A stretch of 6,330 nucleotides of DNA from Campylobacteraceae bacterium. GTDB taxonomy: Bacteria; Campylobacterota; Campylobacteria; Campylobacterales; Sulfurovaceae. The DNA lies in assembly GCA_026985655.1 (NCBI GenBank), contig JALSQB010000236.1, positions 1 to 6,330 on the forward strand, in the 5' to 3' direction. Within the stretch, counting starts at the first letter, position 1, and every line of letters begins with the position of its first letter. The notes under the pieces were generated by a model that did not search any database, was not told the DNA's origin, and worked only from the letters and a program-made list of their open reading frames with translations. Position numbers and translations under genes: made by a program. Shown here in pieces: positions 1 through 5,191 of the stretch.

Positions 1-30
1 CTACGCACATCACTTTCGGTTCCGTCACTA

Positions 31-54
31 CAAACGACAAGCAGTTGTCGTTTG
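31..54. repeat. perfect 10-bp inverted repeat with 4-base loop
   Basis: CAAACGACAA (31-40) and TTGTCGTTTG (45-54) are exact reverse complements around the loop GCAG. No T-run follows, so it is not an intrinsic terminator on the plus strand. It could form an RNA hairpin or be a protein-binding palindrome. It sits inside the GC-rich island. Confidence 0.8.
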
Positions 55-98
55 CTTAACGTTCCTCATATCAACGCATCGCCGTGCGAAGCTAAAAA

Positions 99-131
99 CC
101 CCTGCACAGGTTTGTAGGGGCAACCTCTGTG
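99..131 (+). repeat. two mutually exclusive hairpins
   Basis: Hairpin A pairs 99-106 with 113-120 (CCCC/GGGG core, one G-U pair, 6-base loop). Hairpin B pairs 105-112 with 122-131 (AGGTT 108-112 with AACCT 122-126, extended by CAC/GTG across a 2-base bulge). They share bases 105-106 and 113-120, so only one can form at a time. The pairings are read directly from the sequence; any regulatory meaning is inference. Confidence 0.5.
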
Positions 132-135
132 TCTG

Positions 136-162
136 CTCTTTGTTAAAGAGTTGTAATTTTTT
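136..162 (+). terminator. weak terminator-like hairpin
   Basis: CTCTTT (136-141) pairs with AAAGAG (145-150) around GTT, and a run of six T residues lies at 157-162. The stem is short and AT-rich, and six bases separate it from the T-run, so it is a poor match to a classical intrinsic terminator. If real, it would end a transcript entering from the left before the channel gene promoter. Confidence 0.3.
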
Positions 163-217
163 GAGTTAGAAAGTAATGATTTGTGGGCTTTTCTCTTCAA
201 TTAGGAACTTTTTACGC

Positions 218-243
218 TTGACATGCTAAAAGCTAAGTATAAT
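218..243 (+). promoter_or_regulatory. sigma-70-type promoter for the channel gene
   Basis: A perfect TATAAT lies at 238-243, preceded by TAAG (234-237), the style typical of Campylobacterota housekeeping promoters. A perfect TTGACA occurs at 218-223, but its spacer is only 14 bases, so its match may be fortuitous; -35 boxes are poorly conserved in this phylum. A start near 249-251 would give a leader of about 28 bases ahead of the ATG at 278. Confidence 0.65.
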
Positions 244-264
244 TCTCCTCTTAAATCTAATGCT

Positions 265-268
265 AGGA
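265..268 (+). promoter_or_regulatory. ribosome binding site that decides the channel gene start
   Basis: AGGA at 265-268 lies nine bases before the ATG at 278. The alternative in-frame ATG at 260 has no such site upstream, and starting there would prepend six residues to an otherwise clean signal peptide. This favours 278. Confidence 0.65.
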
Positions 269-277
269 ATAATAGCT

Positions 278-1369
278 ATGAAACTCTTATTGACTTTACT
301 TCTTCTTTTCTCTACCTTTGTTCAAGGTGAAACATTAAAAGTTGGGATTAAACCCTCTGAACCGTGGGTTATGTATGACCAAAATATTAGTGAAGAGAAG
401 CGTAATCCCATTGGATTTAGCATAGACCTTTGGAATAAAATGGCAAGTGAGATGGGTGTAGATACTCAATGGGTTTATTTTAATTCAACGACTGAGCTTA
501 TTGAAGCGACTCAAAAAGGTGAAGTTGATGCGTCTATTTCTGCTGTTACCATTACTTCAAACCGTGAAAAAGTAATTGACTTTTCAAGCTCTATGTATGA
601 GTTAGGACTACAAGTTATGGTTGATGCTGAAAAATCTTCAGCTTCTGTGTTGGAGCTTATGGGGGAAGAGATTTCTAAGATGATGACCCTTCGTGCGAGT
701 ATCTATTTTTTACTTTTTTTATTAATTACCATTCATCTGCGTTGGTATGTCGATAGTAAAGATGAAAAATCTGATCTCTTCTCTAAAAATTATGTTAGAG
801 GAATTATTGATGCTTTTTGGTGGGGAATTACTATGTTAGTTACTTGGGAAACCCCTTTAAGTAAAGGTGTTGCTAGGGTCATTGACCTTATGTGGCATAT
901 TGTTGGAATTATTGCCATTAGTATCTTGACAGCCATTGTAACAGCTGCTTTAACAGCACAAGCTATTGGAGGTTCAATTCGTTCTGAAAAAGATTTAGCA
1001 GGTAAATTTATTGCCGCAGTAGCCACAGATGCTCCTCGAAAATATCTTGAAAAAATTGGGGCAAATGTCATTCCTGTAAAGAGTTTAGCAGAGGGTATTA
1101 TGTTGGTTCGTAATGGTAAAGCTGAAGCTTTGGTACATGATGGTCCAAGGTTGGTCTATTTAGCCAATCAAATCAACAAAAAAGAGCATAAAAAAGTGTT
1201 GGCAGTAGCTCCTTTTCAGTTTAATCCTCAAAATTATGGGATTGTCTTTCCCTCTGGAAGTAAATTTAAAGAAAAAGCAGACCAAGCCTTATTGAAGCTC
1301 CGTGAAGCAAATGGTTTGGAGAAAAGTTTTCATGCAAAACTTCAAGATAAGTGGTTAAAAAAAGATTAG
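278..1369 (+). CDS. ionotropic glutamate receptor-like ligand-gated channel
   Basis: This 363-residue protein combines a type-3 solute-binding domain with an inserted pore, the architecture of prokaryotic GluR0-type receptors. A signal peptide covers about residues 1-17. The first ligand-binding lobe runs to about 133 and holds GFSIDLWNKMASEMG (46-60) and TITSNREKVIDFS (91-103); T91 and R96 align with the ligand-binding Thr and Arg of eukaryotic receptors. The pore follows: M1 (about 136-158), a re-entrant loop beginning AFWWGITM (179-186), and M2 (about 199-230) ending SILTAIVTAALT (215-226), similar to the SYTANLAAF gate motif. The second lobe runs to the end, with HDGP (287-290) offering the expected acidic residue D288. 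The potassium-filter signature TVGYGD is absent; the loop reads LVTWETP (187-193). It is predicted to be an inner-membrane channel with a periplasmic amino-acid-binding domain. Ligand and ion selectivity are unknown. A plain periplasmic binding protein is unlikely given the three pore elements. It stands alone with its own promoter. Confidence 0.82.
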   Translation: MKLLLTLLLLFSTFVQGETLKVGIKPSEPWVMYDQNISEEKRNPIGFSIDLWNKMASEMGVDTQWVYFNSTTELIEATQKGEVDASISAVTITSNREKVIDFSSSMYELGLQVMVDAEKSSASVLELMGEEISKMMTLRASIYFLLFLLITIHLRWYVDSKDEKSDLFSKNYVRGIIDAFWWGITMLVTWETPLSKGVARVIDLMWHIVGIIAISILTAIVTAALTAQAIGGSIRSEKDLAGKFIAAVATDAPRKYLEKIGANVIPVKSLAEGIMLVRNGKAEALVHDGPRLVYLANQINKKEHKKVLAVAPFQFNPQNYGIVFPSGSKFKEKADQALLKLREANGLEKSFHAKLQDKWLKKD

Positions 1370-1382
1370 AAGCGTATTGTTT

Positions 1383-1391
1383 TGTTATAAT
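1383..1391 (+). promoter_or_regulatory. extended -10 promoter directly before trpD
   Basis: TGTTATAAT is a perfect extended -10 (TG-N-TATAAT) with TATAAT at 1386-1391. The trpD ATG begins at 1398, only six bases after the box. Transcription normally starts about seven bases after the -10, which falls on or beside this A, so the mRNA would have essentially no leader. No convincing -35 is visible. Confidence 0.6.
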
Positions 1392-1397
1392 CACATT

Positions 1398-2375
1398 ATG
1401 AGTAATACAAAAGAAAAATTTGAAAAACTGTTTAACAATGAACTAAGCACCGAGGAGGCAAGAGCCTTTTTAATTGAGCTTTACGAAAAGGGGGAAACTC
1501 CTGAAGAGATAGCCATGGCAGCTTCTGTGATGCGTGAACACTCTGTTAAATTGCCTATGAGTGATGAGCTTAGAGAAAAAGCGATAGATGTGGTAGGAAC
1601 AGGGGGTGACAAAAGTGGAAGCTTTAACATCTCAACTACGGTAGCACTTCTGTTGTCGGCGATGGGGCGAACGGTGGCTAAACATGGAAACCGAAGCATC
1701 ACTTCTAACTCTGGTTCAGCTGATTTACTTGAAGCTTTAAACATCAATTTAAATTTAACGCCTGAACAACAAGTGGAGATGTTAGAAAAAACAGGCTTCT
1801 GTTTTATTTTTGCTGTAAACCATCACCCTGCGATGAAGCACATTATGCCCATTCGTCATTCGATTGAACATCGTACCATATTTAACCTCTTAGGACCACT
1901 TACCAACCCTGCTGGAGCAAAAAAGTATCTTCTAGGTGTTTTTCACCCAGAGTACATTGAGCGTATGGCATTGGCATTGCTAGAGTTAGACATTACCCGT
2001 GCTTTTGTGGTAAGTTCAAACGATGGCATGGACGAGATTGGCTTGGCAACAACTACTCCTTTTGCTTATGTGGAACATGGCAAAATATCCACAGGTTTAA
2101 TTAAGCCTACCGATTTTGGTTTCCGTATGGCAGGAGCAGGGGAGATTTTAGGGGGAACAGCCCAAGAGAATGCGCTCATAACGCGTGAGATTTTTGCAGG
2201 TGTAGAGAAAGATGCAAAGTTAGACATTGTTTTGCTTAATACAGCGTTTGCCTTGTTTGTTGATGGGGCAGTGAAAGACATGAAAGAAGCCTTAGCCATG
2301 GTAAGGGAGTGTATTAGCTCAGGTCAAGCGAGCAAACATTTAGCATACATTTCAGAAGTCTCAAACAGTTTTTAA
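1398..2375 (+). CDS. trpD: anthranilate phosphoribosyltransferase
   Basis: TrpD transfers phosphoribose from PRPP to anthranilate, the second committed step of tryptophan synthesis, in the cytoplasm. The 325-residue protein is of normal family length (about 330-345). An N-terminal helical domain (1 to about 62) precedes the phosphoribosyltransferase fold. Diagnostic motifs are all present: GTGGD (67-71) and KHGNR (95-99), which contact PRPP; SGSAD (105-109); RTIFNLLGPLTNP (159-171); and DE (212-213), the metal-binding pair. A further in-frame TTG start at 1377 would add seven residues but is not needed. The ATG at 1398 has no Shine-Dalgarno sequence, yet an extended -10 lies just upstream, suggesting a leaderless message. 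It is not next to other trp genes here, nor fused to trpG as in some relatives. The stop codon is two bases from tsaE, indicating an operon. Confidence 0.93.
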   Translation: MSNTKEKFEKLFNNELSTEEARAFLIELYEKGETPEEIAMAASVMREHSVKLPMSDELREKAIDVVGTGGDKSGSFNISTTVALLLSAMGRTVAKHGNRSITSNSGSADLLEALNINLNLTPEQQVEMLEKTGFCFIFAVNHHPAMKHIMPIRHSIEHRTIFNLLGPLTNPAGAKKYLLGVFHPEYIERMALALLELDITRAFVVSSNDGMDEIGLATTTPFAYVEHGKISTGLIKPTDFGFRMAGAGEILGGTAQENALITREIFAGVEKDAKLDIVLLNTAFALFVDGAVKDMKEALAMVRECISSGQASKHLAYISEVSNSF

Positions 2376-2377
2376 AT

Positions 2378-2791
2378 ATGAAAGAAATCATAGCCAATTT
2401 AGATGAATTAAATAGTGTTGTTGAGTATTTAAATGGGGTCGTTCCAAGCTCTGCGATTATTTTTTTAACAGGAAACTTAGCATCAGGAAAAACAACATTA
2501 ACTAAAAGCATTGCAAAGAGTAGGGGAATTGAGGGTGAAGTTACTTCTCCTACCTTTTCTCTGCAACAGTGCTACGATACCAATCTTTTTCACTATGACC
2601 TTTATCGTATTGAAAATGAAGAGTTTATGGAACTTGGACTCTTTGAAGAGTTTGACAAAGAGGGGTGGCACTTGTTAGAGTGGGGTGATGAAGCACTTAA
2701 AACTTTTTTACTCTCTGCTGGTTATGATGTTTTTATGGTAAGCATTAGCCCTTTTGAAGATAAAAGAAAATACATAATAGAGAAGCAGTAA
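2378..2791 (+). CDS. tsaE: tRNA t6A37 threonylcarbamoyltransferase complex ATPase TsaE
   Basis: TsaE is the ATPase that, with TsaB and TsaD, installs threonylcarbamoyl on adenosine 37 of ANN-decoding tRNAs in the cytoplasm. The 137-residue length fits the family. Visible motifs are a Walker A P-loop GNLASGKT (32-39), TSPTF (56-60), the HYDLYR block (72-77), and LLEWGD (99-104) in place of the usual IEWPE-like segment. It starts two bases after trpD and ends immediately before lptB, so it is the middle gene of a tightly packed set. No strong ribosome binding site precedes it, consistent with translational coupling to trpD. The pairing of tsaE with lptB also occurs in Campylobacter jejuni (from memory). 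Confidence 0.92.
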   Translation: MKEIIANLDELNSVVEYLNGVVPSSAIIFLTGNLASGKTTLTKSIAKSRGIEGEVTSPTFSLQQCYDTNLFHYDLYRIENEEFMELGLFEEFDKEGWHLLEWGDEALKTFLLSAGYDVFMVSISPFEDKRKYIIEKQ

Positions 2792-3523
2792 ATGAACACA
2801 ATACACACCCTTGAAGCCAAACATCTCTCTAAGACCATTAAAAAAACTACCATTGTCCATGACGTTTCAGTTAAAGTCTCTTCTCGTGAAATTGTGGGAC
2901 TTTTGGGTCCCAATGGTGCAGGGAAAACGACCTCTTTTTACATGATTTGTGGACTAACTGATGCCACACAAGGTTCGGTTTTTATTGACAGCGATGAGGT
3001 AACAAAGATGCCTTTGAGTCAAAGAGCTAAACTGGGCATTGGTTATCTGCCTCAAGAAGCAAGTATCTTTAAAGACCTTTCAGTAGAAGACAATCTTTGG
3101 ATGGCAGCTGAAGCGATGAAAATAGAAGAAAATGTGGCTGAAGAGCGTATTGAAAACTTGTTAAATCTTTTTAACATTGAACCCATTAGAAAACGTTTGG
3201 GTATTCAACTCTCAGGGGGAGAGCGAAGACGCGTAGAGATTGCTCGTGCTTTGGTGGCTGAACCAAAGTTTTTACTCTTAGATGAACCCTTTGCAGGGGT
3301 TGATCCCATTGCTGTTGAAGACATTCAAGGCATTGTTCGAGAACTCATTAAGCTTAACATGGGCGTACTTATTACCGACCATAATGTGCGAGAAACTTTA
3401 GGTATTTGTGACCGTGCGTATGTCATGAAATCGGGTGAGATGTTGGCAAGTGGTACAAGTGAAGAGATTAAGCGTGACCCCAATGTTATTAAATATTATT
3501 TGGGTGAAAATTTCCATTTTTAA
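2792..3523 (+). CDS. lptB: lipopolysaccharide export ABC transporter ATPase LptB
   Basis: LptB is the cytoplasmic ATPase that, with LptF and LptG, extracts lipopolysaccharide from the inner membrane and drives it across the Lpt bridge to the cell surface. The 243-residue protein is full length. It carries Walker A GPNGAGKT (39-46), the Q-loop glutamine Q88 in GYLPQEASIF, the signature LSGGE (140-144), Walker B LLLDEP (161-166) with catalytic E165, and the H-loop H197 in ITDH. LPQEASIF, LSGGERRR and DEPFAGVDPIAV are characteristic of LptB rather than of amino-acid transporters such as LivF/LivG. The ATG directly abuts the tsaE stop codon (0-bp gap). In Campylobacter the next gene is rpoN; here a 133-base spacer and atpB follow instead. 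No strong terminator is seen after it. Confidence 0.93.
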   Translation: MNTIHTLEAKHLSKTIKKTTIVHDVSVKVSSREIVGLLGPNGAGKTTSFYMICGLTDATQGSVFIDSDEVTKMPLSQRAKLGIGYLPQEASIFKDLSVEDNLWMAAEAMKIEENVAEERIENLLNLFNIEPIRKRLGIQLSGGERRRVEIARALVAEPKFLLLDEPFAGVDPIAVEDIQGIVRELIKLNMGVLITDHNVRETLGICDRAYVMKSGEMLASGTSEEIKRDPNVIKYYLGENFHF

Positions 3524-3617
3524 GGGAATAATTGTCACAAAGTTACTCAAAGTAAATTGATAAATTATTTAATTTATATTTATGGTAAACATAACGCTAA
3601 ACTAAGTCTTTCTAAGC

Positions 3618-3623
3618 TATAAT
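3618..3623 (+). promoter_or_regulatory. -10 box of the atpB promoter
   Basis: TATAAT at 3618-3623 is preceded by TAAGC, and CTAAG also occurs just upstream, typical of Campylobacterota housekeeping promoters. A start near 3630 gives a leader of about 27 bases with AGGA at 3646-3649, seven bases before the atpB ATG. The rest of the 133-base spacer (3524-3656) is AT-rich and holds only a 7-bp AT-only inverted repeat at 3560-3577. Confidence 0.65.
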
Positions 3624-3656
3624 CCCCCAAATTATTTTGTAACATAGGATGGATAT

Positions 3657-4334
3657 ATGGAAGGTGTATGGACTTTTTTAGGTGTCTTCACAGGACACGG
3701 AACAGCGATGGTTGTCGCTCACTTAATCTTAGTAATGGGACTTGTTTTGCTTTTGGCAAAATATGCATCAGCACAACTTAAAGCAGTACCGACAGGGACA
3801 CAAAACTTTATGGAAGCATTTCTTGAAGGTGCTATCTCAATGGGTAAAGATACCATTGGTGAAAAATTGGCGAGAAAATATCTGCCACTTGTTGCAACAG
3901 TAGGTCTTTTTGTACTTATCTCTAACTTGGTAGGAATTATCCCTGGTTTTGAATCACCAACTTCAAACATTAATGTTACTTTGCCTTTAGCATTGGTTGT
4001 ATTTGTTTACTATAACTATGAGGGTATTAGAGAAAATGGTGTTAAAAAGTATTTTGCACACTTTATGGGACCAGTTCCTGCACTTGCACCGTTGATGTTC
4101 CCTATTGAAATTGTATCTCACATTTCAAGAATTATCTCATTGTCATTCAGACTTTTTGGTAACATTAAGGGTGATGACCTCTTCTTATGGGTTCTTTTAA
4201 TGTTAGTGCCATTCTTTGCACCATTACCAGCTTACTTGTTACTTACATTCTCTGCATTGTTACAGACATTTGTATTTATGATTCTTATCTATGTGTACCT
4301 TGCAGGTGCTGTAGCTATTGATGATGACCACTAG
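3657..4334 (+). CDS. atpB: F-type ATP synthase F0 subunit a
   Basis: Subunit a forms the two proton half-channels at the rim of the c-ring in the inner membrane. The 225-residue, highly hydrophobic protein matches the short Campylobacterota form and has five to six membrane helices. The family signatures are GIIPGF (93-98) with PTSNINVTL (101-109), and SLSFRLFGNI (161-170), which contains the essential arginine R165 (R210 in E. coli). D174 falls where E. coli has E219, and Q203 in LLQTFVFMILIYVYLAGA aligns with E. coli Q252. The start has AGGA seven bases upstream and its own promoter. No other atp genes are adjacent; separation of atpB from the F1 operon is normal in this phylum. The last codons form half of a terminator stem. 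Confidence 0.95.
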   Translation: MEGVWTFLGVFTGHGTAMVVAHLILVMGLVLLLAKYASAQLKAVPTGTQNFMEAFLEGAISMGKDTIGEKLARKYLPLVATVGLFVLISNLVGIIPGFESPTSNINVTLPLALVVFVYYNYEGIRENGVKKYFAHFMGPVPALAPLMFPIEIVSHISRIISLSFRLFGNIKGDDLFLWVLLMLVPFFAPLPAYLLLTFSALLQTFVFMILIYVYLAGAVAIDDDH

Positions 4335-4347
4335 GTCATCATTTTTT
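4321..4347 (+). terminator. intrinsic terminator overlapping the atpB stop codon
   Basis: ATGATGACC (4321-4329) pairs perfectly with GGTCATCAT (4334-4342) around the loop ACTA, followed by T residues at 4342-4347. The 5' arm is atpB coding sequence for its terminal Asp-Asp-Asp-His, and the TAG stop (4332-4334) lies in the loop and first 3' stem base. It should end most atpB transcripts before the next gene. Confidence 0.85.
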
Positions 4348-4367
4348 ACTTCAAAAGAAATAGTATA

Positions 4368-4628
4368 ATGAAACTCTCCTCACCCCTTTTGTCTTTTCTT
4401 TTAAACTTTTTGTTGGGTGTTGCGTGGGCGTTTGCCATTGCAGGTGCGATTATTACTTTCTATCTCTATATGGGAGTTAGTCTAATCTTTGCATTTTTTG
4501 CTGCTTTGATTGGCATACTTCCTGGTTTACTTTTTGTTCTTTTTATTGAGTATTTTTTCATGAAACAAGAGCATCTATATGAACTTCAAAAACAGAGCCG
4601 ACTCATAGAAGAACTGCTTCGTAAATAA
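4368..4628 (+). CDS. small two-helix membrane protein, function unknown
   Basis: I do not recognise this 86-residue protein. It is predicted to have two membrane helices, about residues 8-34 and 38-64, joined by a very short turn, with a charged helical tail (66-86) ending in EELLRK that probably lies in the cytoplasm. There are no cysteines, histidine clusters or enzyme motifs. It begins 20 bases after the atpB terminator T-run, and its TAA stop shares a base with the ATG of the following ThiE-like gene (TAATG), so those two are probably translationally coupled. The ribosome binding site is weak (AAGAAA). A TATAAT at 4364-4369 overlaps the ATG and so cannot serve this start. Its position beside atpB suggests an AtpI/AtpZ-type assembly factor, but no family motif supports this. 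Confidence 0.7.
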   Translation: MKLSSPLLSFLLNFLLGVAWAFAIAGAIITFYLYMGVSLIFAFFAALIGILPGLLFVLFIEYFFMKQEHLYELQKQSRLIEELLRK

Positions 4629-5191
4629 TGATTGCGTATGCCATCACAGACCCCTCAACATTAAACTTCAATAGTCTAATAAACGATATACAACATTTTG
4701 CTCAAAAAGCAGACATGATTGTCTATCGTGATAAATCAACACGAAATTATGCTCAAAATGCTAAGTTATTTATAAGAGAAGCTAAAAAAAATGCTTTTTC
4801 TAAAGTACTTTTACATAGAGAGTATAGATTAGCCTATGAGTTGGGTGCTGATGGGGTGCATTTAACCTCAACGCAGTTTAATGAGATAGAGAGTGCTAAA
4901 AGTTTGGGTCTGTTTGTAGTGGTGAGTACCCATACAGAAGAAGAAGCATTAAGTGCAACTCAAAAAGGGGCAGATATGATTACCCTAAGTCCCATATTTG
5001 CTACGCCAAACAAAGGAAACCCCAAGGGTTTAGATTTTTTATTAAAAATCTCTAAGCTTATTAGTTGCCCTATTATTGCTTTAGGGGGAATTTTAACCCA
5101 AAATCACATAGATGCTTGTGAAGAACACGGAGCAAAGGGCTTTGCGTCTATTCGATACTTTCACCTCGTAAAACATCAAGCACATTCGTAG
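4628..5191 (+). CDS. ThiE/TenI-family thiamine-pathway protein, catalytic metal site not conserved
   Basis: This 187-residue protein has the TIM-barrel signatures of thiamine phosphate synthase (ThiE) and thiazole tautomerase (TenI): YAITDPS (4-10), YRDK (33-36), ELGADGVHL (71-79), VVSTHTEEEA (98-107), TLSPIFATPNKG (119-130) and ALGGI (151-155). ThiE normally binds magnesium with two aspartates. The first lies in an ND dipeptide that here reads HR (63-64); the second, in the GQ-x-D loop after VHL, is replaced near Q83. The loop TPTK is TPNK (126-129). It is also about 20 residues shorter than typical ThiE and lacks the final helix. I infer a TenI-like or otherwise divergent protein; true ThiE activity is doubtful. 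H102 in STH is shared by both subfamilies and does not decide between them. It overlaps the upstream gene by one base, and its last 14 codons overlap convergent truD. Confidence 0.78.
   Translation: MIAYAITDPSTLNFNSLINDIQHFAQKADMIVYRDKSTRNYAQNAKLFIREAKKNAFSKVLLHREYRLAYELGADGVHLTSTQFNEIESAKSLGLFVVVSTHTEEEALSATQKGADMITLSPIFATPNKGNPKGLDFLLKISKLISCPIIALGGILTQNHIDACEEHGAKGFASIRYFHLVKHQAHS

Larger units (their letters stand above)
1..162. other. GC-rich, hairpin-dense non-coding stretch
   Basis: I find no convincing gene here. GC is about 50% over positions 1-140 but about 29% over 141-260, and the genes that follow are also AT-rich, so the base composition changes abruptly. Within it are a perfect 10-bp inverted repeat (31-54), a small GC hairpin (75-78 with 85-88), two overlapping alternative hairpins (99-131) and an AT-rich hairpin followed by a T-run (136-162). 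The segment with GTAGGGGCAACC resembles dispersed intergenic repeats seen in many bacterial genomes, but that is from memory and untested. It could be the 3' end of an upstream transcript, a structured RNA, or a degenerate mobile or repeat element. It is cut by the left window edge. Bases 163-237 show nothing beyond AT-rich promoter-like DNA. Confidence 0.5.

Noticed and set aside
1..117. Plus-strand reading frame open from the left edge to TAG at 115-117 (38 codons)
   Set aside because: Short, no recognisable protein motif, includes the perfect palindrome, and such an open frame is unsurprising at 50% GC. It could still be the tail of a gene to the left.
54..148. GCTTAAC (54-60) and GTTAAAG (142-148) as integron attC core sites
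   Set aside because: The second site has the wrong last base and the interval is not palindromic overall as an attC site must be. No integrase or cassette is present.
176..229. Tiny 17-codon reading frame starting at the ATG at 176
   Set aside because: No ribosome binding site, overlaps the channel gene promoter region, and shows no protein-like feature.
1377..1397. TTG at 1377 as the trpD start
   Set aside because: No ribosome binding site; it would add seven residues not expected in TrpD and would lie upstream of the likely transcription start.
3560..3577. Inverted repeat ATAAATT/AATTTAT after lptB as a terminator
   Set aside because: The stem is all A-T, with no T-run directly after it, so it would be too weak to terminate.
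4368..4628. Small membrane protein as AtpI or AtpZ
   Set aside because: It is short for AtpI and has none of the motifs I would expect; adjacency to atpB alone is not enough, particularly with a terminator in between.
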